From NCBI GenBank assembly GCA_964483245.1, contig CAZABP010000015.1, positions 1 to 64,000 of the forward strand: a DNA stretch of 64,000 nucleotides, in the 5' to 3' direction. Within the stretch, counting starts at the first letter, position 1. Every line of letters starts with the position of its first letter. Source of the DNA: CAZABP01 sp964483245. GTDB taxonomy: Bacteria; Planctomycetota; UBA1135; UBA2386. The notes under the pieces are model-generated. The model saw only the letters and a list, made by a program, of their open reading frames with translations. It was not told where the DNA came from and searched no databases. The translations under genes were made by a program, and so were the position numbers. Positions 20,177 to 28,356 of the stretch are shown here, piece after piece.

Positions 20177-20196
20177 GCCCAAGCCCTACCTACAAT
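20169..20196 (+). promoter_or_regulatory. Sigma-70-type promoter of rpsB
   Basis: TTGACC (20169-20174), a 16-bp spacer, and TACAAT (20191-20196) make the best canonical promoter in the window. Transcription would start near 20203, leaving a leader of about 38 nt before the rpsB start. The -35 overlaps the first codons of the divergent GGDEF gene. Confidence 0.8.
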
Positions 20197-20240
20197 CCCG
20201 CGCCCTCCATTTCCAGACCACCGAAGAGCCCGGAGGCTTT

Positions 20241-21287
20241 GTGCCCCTCGTCAATGTCCAGGAGCTGATCGATGCGGGTGTCCATTACGGCCATCAGACG
20301 AGCCGTTGGAACCCGAAGATGAAGCCGTACATCCACGGCCGTCGCCACAACATCCATATCATCGATCTCCAGGAGACGATCCGGGGGCTGATCCAGGCGA
20401 CGCACTTCGTGCGCCGGCTCGCCTCGACCGGGGCCGAGATCCTGTTCCTCGGCACCAAGAAGCAGATCCGTGCCGTGGTCGAGTCGGAGGCCGCCCGCTG
20501 CGGGATGCCGTCGGTCACCGAGCGCTGGATCGGCGGGACGCTGACCAACTTCCCGGTCGTCCGCGAGCGGCTGGCGCGCCTCGAGCAGATCGAGGGGATG
20601 GAGACCGACGGTTCGCTCGAGCGCTACAAGAAGAAGGACCAGTCCACGCTGCGGCGCGAGATGCGCAAGATCCGCCGCAACCTGGAGGGGATCCGCCAGC
20701 TGCACGGGCTGCCGGGCGCGATCGTCGTCGTCGACCCGCGCCGCGAGGACATCTGCATCCGCGAGGCGGCCCGCATGAACGTGCCGGTCGTCTGCATCCT
20801 CGACACCGACTGCAATCCGGAGCTGGCCGACATCGTGATCCCGGCCAACGACGATGCGATGAGCTCGGTCCAGCTGCTGCTCGCGCGGATCGCCGATGCG
20901 ATCCTCGAGGGCCGGCAGAGCCTGGACGAGGCGACCCTGATCCAGGCCCAGAAGTCCGCCCAGGAGGACCTGCGGACCCGCGATCCGTTCGGCCGCCGTG
21001 GCGGTCCGGGCGGGCCGGGCGATCGCCGTGGCGGTGGCCGCCCCGGCGGGCGCCGCGACGGTCCGGGTGGGGCCGGTGCCGGCCGCCTCGGCCGCCGTCC
21101 GGGCAGGGGTGGCGAGCAGCACGCGGATTCCGTCTCGTTCGGTACCCCCACCTCGGGTGAGGAAGCACCGGCCGAGGCGACACCGCCGCCCGCGGGTGGG
21201 GAAGGCAGCACGCCCAGCACGCCGAGCACGCCGAGCACGCCGACCGGCGGCAGCCCGACGGAGCAGGCGCCCGGCACGAACGAGTAA
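20241..21287 (+). CDS. rpsB: 30S ribosomal protein S2 with long C-terminal extension
   Basis: 348 residues. The first about 240 are ordinary S2, beginning VPLVNVQELIDAGVHYGHQT and including IHIIDLQETI, ERWIGGTLTNF and PVVCILDTDCNPELADIVIPANDDA. The GTG at 20241 has GGAGG 4 nt upstream. About 90 extra residues follow: first an Arg-Gly-Gly-rich stretch (RRGGPGGPGDRRGGG), then a Ser-Thr-Pro repeat encoded by a 9-bp tandem repeat (about 21207-21242). Both look disordered. First gene of the translation operon rpsB-tsf-pyrH-frr. Confidence 0.97.
   Translation: MPLVNVQELIDAGVHYGHQTSRWNPKMKPYIHGRRHNIHIIDLQETIRGLIQATHFVRRLASTGAEILFLGTKKQIRAVVESEAARCGMPSVTERWIGGTLTNFPVVRERLARLEQIEGMETDGSLERYKKKDQSTLRREMRKIRRNLEGIRQLHGLPGAIVVVDPRREDICIREAARMNVPVVCILDTDCNPELADIVIPANDDAMSSVQLLLARIADAILEGRQSLDEATLIQAQKSAQEDLRTRDPFGRRGGPGGPGDRRGGGRPGGRRDGPGGAGAGRLGRRPGRGGEQHADSVSFGTPTSGEEAPAEATPPPAGGEGSTPSTPSTPSTPTGGSPTEQAPGTNE
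21207..21242 (+). repeat. 9-bp tandem repeat (AGCACGCCG) in rpsB tail
   Basis: About four copies of AGCACGCC(G/C) encode Ser-Thr-Pro units near the C-terminus of S2. Length variation between strains would change the tail without a frameshift. Confidence 0.8.
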
Positions 21288-21337
21288 CGGCTCCGAGCCT
21301 GCGCGGCGTCGGCCGTGCGCATCCAGGGAACTTCGAG

Positions 21338-21940
21338 ATGGCTGAGATCGACGCAAAGACCGTGATGCGCCTGCGGAACATGACCGGGGCGCCGATGATG
21401 GAGTGCAAGGCGGCGCTGCAGGAGACCGGCGGCGACATCGACAAGGCGATCGACGTCCTGCGCAAGCGCGGGCTCAAGAGCGCCGCCGGCAAGGGGGACC
21501 GCGATGCCAAGGAAGGGCTGATCTTCAGCTACGTCCACCACAACGGAAAGCTCGCCGTGCTGGCCGAGGTGGTCTGTGAGACCGACTTCGTCGCGCGCAA
21601 CGAGCAGTTCCGCCAGTTCGGCGCCGACCTGTGCCTGCACATCGCCTCGAGCGCGCCGCGCTACCTCGATCGCGAGCAGGTCCCGCAGGACGTCGTCGCC
21701 AAGGAGACCGAGATCGCGACCGAGCAGACGCGCCAGCAGATGGCCGGCAAGCCCGAGAACGTGATCCAGAAGGCGGTCGACGGGCGCGTGCAGCGCTTCT
21801 TCGCCGAGAACTGCCTGCTCGACCAGCCGTTCGTCAAGGACGAGTCGCTCACGGTCGACCAGGTCACCAAGCAGTTGATCGCCAAGATCGGAGAGAACAT
21901 CCGCATCCGCCGCTTCGTGCGCCTCGAGCTCGGAGGCTGA
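21338..21940 (+). CDS. tsf: Translation elongation factor Ts
   Basis: 200 residues, the short form of EF-Ts, which exchanges GDP for GTP on EF-Tu. It has the N-terminal UBA-like segment and conserved TGAPMMECKAALQETGGD, and the core signature VCETDFVARNEQF. The C-terminal coiled-coil domain of the longer E. coli type is reduced. A weak AGGGA precedes the ATG at 21338. A gap of 50 nt separates it from rpsB. The end of the gene carries the ribosome-binding site of pyrH. Confidence 0.97.
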   Translation: MAEIDAKTVMRLRNMTGAPMMECKAALQETGGDIDKAIDVLRKRGLKSAAGKGDRDAKEGLIFSYVHHNGKLAVLAEVVCETDFVARNEQFRQFGADLCLHIASSAPRYLDREQVPQDVVAKETEIATEQTRQQMAGKPENVIQKAVDGRVQRFFAENCLLDQPFVKDESLTVDQVTKQLIAKIGENIRIRRFVRLELGG

Positions 21941-21942
21941 GC

Positions 21943-22701
21943 TTGGGCGGCAGCGCGAGGCCGATCCGTCGCGTCCTGCTGAAGATCAGCGGGGAGAGCC
22001 TCGCGCGTCAGGGAGAGATCGGGCTCGAGCCGGAGGTCGTCGCCGGAGTGGCGGCGCAGATCGCGGCCGTGCGCCGGCTCGGCGTCGAGATCGCCGTCGT
22101 CGTCGGTGGCGGCAACCTCGTGCGCGGCGCGAAGTTCGCGCAGGCCGGCACCAACCGGGCGACGGCCGACCAGATGGGGATGCTCGCGACCGCGATCAAC
22201 TGCCTGGCGCTGCAGGACGCGCTCGAACGCAAGGGGGTCGACACACGGGTCGCCTCCGCGGTCGAGATCGAGACGCTGATGGAGCCGTACATCCGCCGCC
22301 GCGTGATCCGCCACCTCGAGAAGGGGCGGATCGTGATCCTCGCCTGCGGCACCGGGAATCCGTTCTTCACCACCGACACCGCCGCCGCGCTGCGCGCGAC
22401 CGAGCTCGGCTGCGACGCCGTGTTCAAGGCGACCAAGGTGGACGGCGTCTACACCGCCGATCCCAAGCGCGATCCGAGCGCGACCAAGATCCCGATCCTG
22501 ACCTACGCCGACGCGCTGCAGCGCAACCTGCAGATCATGGATCGCACGGCGTTCACGCTCTGCATGGAGAACAACATGCGGATCATGGTGTTCGACATGT
22601 TCGTGCCGGGGAATCTCGAGCGCGCCGTGCGCGGCGAGTCGATCGGCACCTGGGTGGTCGACCAGCTCCCGGCGCCGTCGTCCACGCAGCCGTCCCACTG
22701 A
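21943..22701 (+). CDS. pyrH: UMP kinase
   Basis: 252 residues, amino-acid-kinase fold, phosphorylates UMP to UDP. Visible motifs: LLKISGESL, the glycine-rich VVVGGGNLVRG, DQMGMLATAINCLALQDAL, ACGTGNPFFTTDTAAALRA and FKATKVDGVYTADP. The start is a TTG at 21943, chosen because GGAGG lies 6 nt upstream inside tsf and no nearby ATG keeps the N-terminal strand. Only 2 nt separate it from tsf. Confidence 0.95.
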   Translation: MGGSARPIRRVLLKISGESLARQGEIGLEPEVVAGVAAQIAAVRRLGVEIAVVVGGGNLVRGAKFAQAGTNRATADQMGMLATAINCLALQDALERKGVDTRVASAVEIETLMEPYIRRRVIRHLEKGRIVILACGTGNPFFTTDTAAALRATELGCDAVFKATKVDGVYTADPKRDPSATKIPILTYADALQRNLQIMDRTAFTLCMENNMRIMVFDMFVPGNLERAVRGESIGTWVVDQLPAPSSTQPSH

Positions 22702-22718
22702 CCCGCGAGGCCACTGCC

Positions 22719-23285
22719 ATGGATCCCTTCTCCGACAAGATCCTCGCCGACTTCAAGCTGCACATGGACAAGACGGTGCAGCATCTGATCGATCAGCTCC
22801 GCACGATCCGGACCGGACGCGCGGCACCTGCCCTCGTCGAGGGGGTGCGCGTCGACTACTACGGCACGTCGACGCCGCTCAACCAGATCGCGAACATCTC
22901 GGTCCCGGAGGCGCGCCAGCTGCTGATCAAGCCGTACGACGCCTCGATCCTGAAGGAGATCGAGCGCGCGATCCTGAAGTCGGACCTGGGCCTGACGCCG
23001 GCCTCCGATGGCAAGGTGCTGCGGTTGACGCTGCCGCCGCTGTCGGAAGAGCAGCGCCGCAAGCTGTCGGCGAAGGTCAAGGATCTGACCGAGCAGTCGC
23101 GCGTCGCGCGGCGCAACGGGCGCCGCGACGCCAACAAGCATGCCGACCAGGCAGTGAAGGACGGCAAGCTCAGCGACGATCAGAACAAGCTGCTGCACGA
23201 GAAGGTGCAGAACGCGATCAAGGATGCCGAGCACCGCCTCGACGACGTGCTGAAGAAGAAGACCCACGAGATCATGGAGGACTGA
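22719..23285 (+). CDS. frr: Ribosome recycling factor
   Basis: 188 residues, standard length. With EF-G it splits the post-termination ribosome. Typical segments: IRTGRAAPALVEGVRVDYYGT, TPLNQIANISVPEARQLLIKP, LRLTLPPLSEEQRRKL and ARRNGRRDANK. The two-domain helix-hairpin pattern is intact to the C-terminal KKKTHEIMED. Seventeen nt separate it from pyrH. Last gene of the translation operon. Confidence 0.97.
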   Translation: MDPFSDKILADFKLHMDKTVQHLIDQLRTIRTGRAAPALVEGVRVDYYGTSTPLNQIANISVPEARQLLIKPYDASILKEIERAILKSDLGLTPASDGKVLRLTLPPLSEEQRRKLSAKVKDLTEQSRVARRNGRRDANKHADQAVKDGKLSDDQNKLLHEKVQNAIKDAEHRLDDVLKKKTHEIMED

Positions 23286-23375
23286 CGGTGCCGCTGGCCG
23301 CAGCACCGCGAGTTGCCACCCGGTCCGCGTCGGGTACATCACGCCAGGCCGGCGGTCTCCTGCCGGCCGACGCGC

Positions 23376-23447
23376 GGGGGCGTAGCTCAGTGGTAGAGCA
23401 GCGGCCTTTTAAGCCGTGGGTCGAAGGTTCGAATCCTTCCGCCCTCA
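23376..23447 (+). tRNA. tRNA-Lys(TTT)
   Basis: 72 nt fold into a full cloverleaf: acceptor stem GGGGGCG/CGCCCTC with one G-T pair, D arm GCTC/GAGC, anticodon stem GCGGC/GCCGT with loop CTTTTAA (anticodon TTT), T arm GAAGG-TTCGAAT-CCTTC, discriminator A. CCA is not encoded. It lies 90 nt downstream of frr. Confidence 0.97.
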
Positions 23448-23500
23448 CGATCGGGTCCGGCGCCGTGGTGCGCGGGGCAGGTGCTGGCGAAACCCTGCAT

Positions 23501-23515
23501 CCGGCGCCGCGCCGG
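23501..23515 (+). terminator. GC-rich inverted repeat after tRNA-Lys
   Basis: CCGGCGC (23501-23507) and GCGCCGG (23509-23515) are perfectly inverted around one base, giving a practical stem of about five pairs. It lies 53 nt past the tRNA and before the next gene. No T-run follows, so a terminator role is tentative. Confidence 0.3.
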
Positions 23516-23553
23516 CCCGCCCCGGCTACGTTCTGCGGTTCCCCCCTCCTCCG

Positions 23554-23835
23554 ATGATCCTCGACCCCGAATTCCTCGCGATCCTGGTCTGCCCGGTCAC
23601 GCGGCAGCCGCTCCGCGAAGCCGATGCGGCCGAGCTCTCGCGCATCAACGACCGCATCGCGCGCGGCGGCGTCCGCAACGATGGCGGGCAGCCGGTCGCG
23701 GAGGCACTCGAGGGTGCGCTCGTTGTTGCGGAGCCGGGCGCATCCGGCGTCGTCCTATACCCCATCCGGACCGGCATCCCGGTCCTCCTGGCGGCTGAAG
23801 CGATCCGCGTCGACGCGGACGCCGCGCCGCGCTGA
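23554..23835 (+). CDS. Trm112/UPF0434-like small protein
   Basis: 93 residues. The beginning LDPEFLAILVCPVTRQPL and the end YPIRTGIPVLLAAEAI match the two halves of the Trm112/UPF0434 zinc-ribbon family, whose members activate methyltransferases or have unknown roles. Only one cysteine is present, where relatives usually have CPxC pairs, so zinc binding is probably lost. A 25-residue hydrophilic insert separates the halves. TACGTT at 23527-23532 is a possible -10 box. No ribosome-binding site is visible. It lies 17 nt before the SurA-like gene. Confidence 0.75.
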   Translation: MILDPEFLAILVCPVTRQPLREADAAELSRINDRIARGGVRNDGGQPVAEALEGALVVAEPGASGVVLYPIRTGIPVLLAAEAIRVDADAAPR

Positions 23836-23852
23836 TCGGTCCGAGCACTCCC

Positions 23853-26573
23853 ATGGCGTTCGAATTCTTCCGCAAGTACCAGCGCCCGATCCTGTTCACG
23901 GCGGGGATCTTCGCGCTCGTCACGTTCTCGGTGACCGGGCCGCTGTTCAGCTTCTTCGACTGGATGTTCGCGCCCCCGTACGCCGGCGCGACGATGACGC
24001 TGGCCGACGGCAGCAAGATCCGGATCACCGGCGAGGACGCCGTGATCGGGCAGGAGCTGGCGAACGGGAAGCACTATCCGGCGGTCGCGCTGCCGGATCT
24101 GCCGGTCGATCAGGAGGAGGGGGACCAGCGCAGCGAGATCTACGCCGCGCTGCGCGCGCTGGCGCGCCACGCCGGCATCGAGCCGTCGATGCAGGAGGTC
24201 GACGCCGCGATCCAGCAGGCGGTGCGGATCATGAACTCGTCCGGGGCCGACGTGACCGCGAGCCAGCTCGCGGTGCAGTACCGCCACGCGTCGCTGGATG
24301 CCTGGCGGCGCCTGGTCGCGGAGGCGCTGCGGATCTCGACGTTCCTGCGCGTGCACGCGCTGGCAGCCGACACGACCGACGCCGCGATCGTGCAGGACCT
24401 GCTGCGCGGACGCGAGGTGGTGACGTTCCAGGTCGCGAGCCTCGACAAGCGCAAGCTCGAGGAGAGCCTGAAGGCGAAGGGGGTCAGCGATGACGAGCTG
24501 CAGGCCTGGCTCGACAAGCTCGGTGACGCCGAGAAGCTGCCGTACCGGCATCAGACGAACCTGGTCGCATTGGAGGCGAGCGGCTTCCTGCTGGACGCGT
24601 TCGATCCGGCGGAGCACGCTGCGGAGCTGACCGGCAAGGAGTACGGCGAGGAGACGCTGCGCCAGCGCTACGAGCAGGACAAGGAGACGCTGTACCGCCG
24701 ACCGGAGAAGGACGGCGAGAAGAAGGACGGCGAGCCCCCGCAGCAGCGCGACGGCGAGGGCCGCGGTGGCGACGGCGAGGGGGGCAAGGGCCCGCAGCTG
24801 ATCGAGCCGCAGGATCCACAAGATCCCCAGAACCCGCCGCCGGCCCAGCCGCAGCAGCCGGCACCGCCGGCCGAGCAGCAGGGTCCGCCGGCCCAGCCGA
24901 CCGACCAGCCGACCGACCAGCCGCAGGACACCCCGGCCCAGGATCCGTACATCCCGTTCGAGGAAGTGCGCGCCAGGATCCTCGCGACGCTGCAGGCAGA
25001 GGACGTCCTGCGCGCGCTGTGGGGCAAGGTCCAGGAGCGCATGCAGGCACACCTGCAGGCCGCGATCGATGCCCGCAACGCGGCTGCCGCAGCAGAGACG
25101 GCAGCGCGCAACCAGCTCACCGAAGCGGAGCAGGCGCTCACGCAGAAGCCGGAGGACGCCGAGGCGAAGGCCCTCGTCGAAACGACGAAGCAGGACGTGG
25201 CGGCCAAGGAGACGGCGCGCAAGGAGGCGGAGCAGGCGCTCGACGCGGCGCGGCGCGCATTCTCGGCCAAGGCCGTGATGACCGAGCTGGCCGGGCAGCG
25301 CAAGGGCTTCCACGTGCACACGGTCGCCGAGCCGGTCGGTGCCGATGGGCTGCGGGAGCTCGGGGAGTTCGGCACCTGGCCCAACACCTGGATGGCGACC
25401 GCGATCTCGACCGAAGGGGACCTGTCGACGCAGGTCCAGGCGGCCGGCAAGGGGGTGTTCTTCTTCCAGATCCAGCGGGTCGTCGACCGTCCGCTGAAGC
25501 CGTTCGACGAGATCAAGGAGCAGTTGACGACCGACTACTGGAAGCAGCAGGCGGACGAAGCGGCGAAGCAGAAGGCGGAGGCGTTCGAAGCCGCGCTGCT
25601 GCGCCTGGGCAAGGAGAAGCGCGCCGAGCGCGTCACCGAGCTCGAGCAGGAGCAGGCGACGAAGACCGAGCAGCAGTTCACCGAGTGGCGCACGAAGACC
25701 GAGCAGGCGCTCGAGTCTGCGCGCAAGGAGCTCGCGGGGCTGCCGCGTGAGTCACGCTCGCACCGCCAGCTGTGGGAGAAGCAGATCACCAAGCTGGAGA
25801 CGGAGCTCGCCAAAGCGGACGAGAAGCGCCAGCAGCTCGCCGACCAGATCGCGGCGGAGACCAAGCAGCAGATCGCCGCGGTCGCACGCGAGGCGTATCC
25901 CGAGGTGCTCGCGCAGGCGGCCGAGGAGACCGGCTTCACGGTCACCAAGGTCGGCCCCTACGTGCGCAATCTGCGCGAGAAGCCGCGCTTCCAGCACCGC
26001 TACGACGAGACGACGCGCTACCTGTTCAACGCGTCGACCGGCGGTGACGAGCCGGAGCAGGTCAGCTCACTCGAGCAGGGTGAGTCGAGCGGCCTGCTCG
26101 ACGATGCCACGAACCGCACGCTGCACCTGGCAGTCGTGACCGATGTCCAGAAGGCGACCGTCGCCGACGTGACGCGCCGCGAGCTGTTGAGCGCGCGCGA
26201 GAGCCTGATCGCGCAGCGCCTGCAGGGTGCGATCAGCCAGTCGTTCACGATCGACACGCTGAAGCAGGCCTACGGGTACGAGGCGCCCAAGGACCAGCCG
26301 GTCATCGACGCGCCGGGCGGCTCCGGCAAGGGCGGCTCCGGCACGGCGCCCTCCGGCCAGGGTGGCGGTGGTGCCGCAGCACAGGTCGGGACGGGCACCG
26401 GCGGCGCAGCGAGTCAGAGCGGCTCGGGCGCGGGGAATGCCGCGGCAGGTTCGCAACCAGCCGGCGGGAACACGCCGCCGCCAGAGAAGAAGCCTGACGA
26501 CAAGAAGCCTGACGACAAGAAGCCTGACGAGAAGCAGCCGGACGAGAAGAAGCCGGACGAGAAGGGCAGGTAG
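23853..26573 (+). CDS. SurA/PpiD-like membrane-anchored periplasmic folding factor
   Basis: 906 residues. One N-terminal helix (PILFTAGIFALVTFSVTGPLF, about 12-32) would anchor it with the rest outside. A helical SurA_N-like domain covers about 85-230. A hydrophilic linker from about 285 to 365 is rich in Pro, Gln, Glu and Gly (for example QPQQPAPPAEQQGPPAQP). A split parvulin-like region is suggested by GVFFFQIQRVVDRPLKPFDEIKEQL. Long Glu/Ala/Lys-rich coiled coils follow at about 400-470 and 560-680. The tail is Gly/Ser-rich, ending in KPDDK repeats. No clean parvulin active site is visible, so chaperone activity is more likely than isomerase. Confidence 0.65.
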   Translation: MAFEFFRKYQRPILFTAGIFALVTFSVTGPLFSFFDWMFAPPYAGATMTLADGSKIRITGEDAVIGQELANGKHYPAVALPDLPVDQEEGDQRSEIYAALRALARHAGIEPSMQEVDAAIQQAVRIMNSSGADVTASQLAVQYRHASLDAWRRLVAEALRISTFLRVHALAADTTDAAIVQDLLRGREVVTFQVASLDKRKLEESLKAKGVSDDELQAWLDKLGDAEKLPYRHQTNLVALEASGFLLDAFDPAEHAAELTGKEYGEETLRQRYEQDKETLYRRPEKDGEKKDGEPPQQRDGEGRGGDGEGGKGPQLIEPQDPQDPQNPPPAQPQQPAPPAEQQGPPAQPTDQPTDQPQDTPAQDPYIPFEEVRARILATLQAEDVLRALWGKVQERMQAHLQAAIDARNAAAAAETAARNQLTEAEQALTQKPEDAEAKALVETTKQDVAAKETARKEAEQALDAARRAFSAKAVMTELAGQRKGFHVHTVAEPVGADGLRELGEFGTWPNTWMATAISTEGDLSTQVQAAGKGVFFFQIQRVVDRPLKPFDEIKEQLTTDYWKQQADEAAKQKAEAFEAALLRLGKEKRAERVTELEQEQATKTEQQFTEWRTKTEQALESARKELAGLPRESRSHRQLWEKQITKLETELAKADEKRQQLADQIAAETKQQIAAVAREAYPEVLAQAAEETGFTVTKVGPYVRNLREKPRFQHRYDETTRYLFNASTGGDEPEQVSSLEQGESSGLLDDATNRTLHLAVVTDVQKATVADVTRRELLSARESLIAQRLQGAISQSFTIDTLKQAYGYEAPKDQPVIDAPGGSGKGGSGTAPSGQGGGGAAAQVGTGTGGAASQSGSGAGNAAAGSQPAGGNTPPPEKKPDDKKPDDKKPDEKQPDEKKPDEKGR
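26488..26562 (+). repeat. 15-bp tandem repeat encoding KPDDK units
   Basis: Five imperfect copies of AAGAAGCCTGACGAC (variants with CCG, GAG and CAG) encode the Lys-Pro-Asp/Glu-rich C-terminal tail of the SurA-like protein. Confidence 0.8.
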
Positions 26574-26656
26574 CCCGCGCGTCTCACGCGTAGAGCCTGT
26601 CGCTGAATTCTGCTGCGTTCGGCTCGCTGCGGCGGCCGTGGGCCTGCGTCCCGCTC

Positions 26657-27412
26657 TCAGCCGGCCATCCCGATCAGCGAATGGCCGAACGGGAAGTCGA
26701 TGTGCCGCAGCCACCAGCGCTCCGCACTCATCGCGCGCGTGAACAGCTCGTTGACCGGCTTGCTGAACTGGTGGCTCAGGTTCGTCTGGTACTGCGGCAA
26801 CCCGAGCAGCCGCTCCTTCAGGATCAACACTCCCAGCGCCGGCAGGATCAGCGGGAACAGGAACGTGTTGAAGTAGGTCAGCTTGCGCGGCGTCAGCCCG
26901 GCCGCCGCCATGACTTCGCGGAGCTGCCGGCGCGTGTAGCGCCGCAGGTGGTGCGCGACGCGGTCGTTCTGCGAGTACAGGAACTGGTACGCCGGCACCG
27001 ACACGAACACGAGCCCGCCCGGGCGCAGCACGCGCCGCACCTCGGCCAGCACGCGGCGGTCGTCGGGGATGTGTTCGATCGTGTCGAACAGCGCGACGAC
27101 GTCGAACGTGCGGTCGGCGAACGGCAGCTCGTAGCCGGACCCGTTGACGACCTGCTGGTGGCCGCGCTCGCGGCAGTAGCCGAGGTAGTCGTGCGCGACG
27201 TCGAGCCCGGTCACGCGGCCGAACCGCGACAGCGGCCCGAGCATCCCGCCGGCGCCGCAGCCGATCTCGAGGATCCGGCGTTCCCCGTGCCCGTTGGTCG
27301 ACTGCCCGCGCAGCGCGCGCTCGATCAGGTCGAAGAAGATCGCGCGGCGCCCGCGGAACCAGAAGTGCGTCTTCTCCAGCTCGGCGAACTGCTCGTAGAC
27401 GGTGCGTTCCAT
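26657..27412 (-). CDS. Class I SAM-dependent methyltransferase
   Basis: 251 residues. Motif I ILEIGCGAGGML is at about 47-58, the acidic end of strand 2 at VTGLDVAHDYL, motif for the core DVVALFDTIEHIPDD, and VRRVLRPGGLVFVSVPAY after it. The C-terminal part is hydrophobic (FNTFLFPLILPALGVLIL) and may touch the membrane, as in lipid-linked or glycan methyltransferases. The ATG at 27412 lies 2 nt after the stop of the preceding methyltransferase gene, so the two are coupled. Confidence 0.9.
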   Translation of the reverse strand: MERTVYEQFAELEKTHFWFRGRRAIFFDLIERALRGQSTNGHGERRILEIGCGAGGMLGPLSRFGRVTGLDVAHDYLGYCRERGHQQVVNGSGYELPFADRTFDVVALFDTIEHIPDDRRVLAEVRRVLRPGGLVFVSVPAYQFLYSQNDRVAHHLRRYTRRQLREVMAAAGLTPRKLTYFNTFLFPLILPALGVLILKERLLGLPQYQTNLSHQFSKPVNELFTRAMSAERWWLRHIDFPFGHSLIGMAG

Positions 27413-27414
27413 GC

Positions 27415-28356
27415 TCAGACGGTCGGATGCGCGACGACCAGCATCTCGTCGCGGAGGTTCACATAGCAGCTCAGGCCGCCCAGCAGCTGCAGCGGACTCA
27501 GCAGCCAGCGCAGCGAGCGGTGCAGCCGCGCCGAGCGTTCGACGATGAACCGCAGCGAGACGTATTTCCCGCCGAACCGCGGCGTGATCGCGGCGACCTG
27601 GAACCCGGCCTGCGCCAGCAGCTCGCGGATCGTGCGCGGGTCGAAGTGGTACAGATGCTCGGCGTGCTTGTAATGGTGCCAGCGTGGGCCGAGCAGCCGC
27701 GCGAACCGGCTGGTCACGTTCTGGGTCTCGAGGATCAGCACGCCGCCGGGACGCAGCATCGCACGCGCCTGTTGCAGCAGCGCCTGCGGATCCGGGACAT
27801 GCTCGACGACGTCCCACAGCGTCACGAGGTCGAACGAGCCGCGCTCGAAACCGGGCCCGCGCGCGCCGTCCAGCATGCCGACGTGCACGTGCGCGTCCCC
27901 CAGGTGACGCCGTGCTTCGCGCGCGATCGGCTCGGACAGCTCGACGCCGTAGACGTCGTGCCCGGCCTCGCGCGCGACGCGCAGGAAGAAGCCGGCGGCG
28001 CAGCCGACGTCGAGCACCTTCCACCGGGTCCCCGCCGGCAGCTGCCGGCGCACGAACCGCATCCGGCGGCGGAACGTGCGCAGGTACAGCTTCTCGTCGC
28101 GCGTGTAGTCGGCGTAGCCGCGCTCGCGCGGGGCGTCGCTGCGCCAGTAGTGCTCGCCGTAGACCAGCTCGTGCAGCAGATCGGTGTGGTGGCGCGGGGT
28201 GACCCACACCAGCGAGCAGCGCGCGCAGCGCACGACCGTGTACGGATCCTCGCGGAACAGCTTCGTCACGGCCGTGCCGCCGCAGAGCTGACAACTGGTG
28301 ACCGGCACCATCGCGGCCTGCGCGGGCGCCGGGGCTGCCTGCGGCGGCGCGCTCAC
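27415..28356 (-). CDS. Zinc-ribbon class I methyltransferase
   Basis: 313 residues. An N-terminal zinc ribbon (CQLCGG near 22 and CARC near 43) precedes a Rossmann methyltransferase core with VLDVGCAAGFFL, YGVELSEP, DLVTLWDVVEHVPDP and MLRPGGVLILETQN. This architecture is common in surface polysaccharide clusters. The GTG at 28356 overlaps the preceding gene's stop (GTGA). Substrate cannot be read from the sequence. Confidence 0.9.
   Translation of the reverse strand: MSAPPQAAPAPAQAAMVPVTSCQLCGGTAVTKLFREDPYTVVRCARCSLVWVTPRHHTDLLHELVYGEHYWRSDAPRERGYADYTRDEKLYLRTFRRRMRFVRRQLPAGTRWKVLDVGCAAGFFLRVAREAGHDVYGVELSEPIAREARRHLGDAHVHVGMLDGARGPGFERGSFDLVTLWDVVEHVPDPQALLQQARAMLRPGGVLILETQNVTSRFARLLGPRWHHYKHAEHLYHFDPRTIRELLAQAGFQVAAITPRFGGKYVSLRFIVERSARLHRSLRWLLSPLQLLGGLSCYVNLRDEMLVVAHPTV

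Noticed and set aside
26574..26656. Terminator between the SurA-like gene and the methyltransferase gene
   Set aside because: Only a 5-bp CGCGT/ACGCG stem is visible with no T-run, too weak to list.
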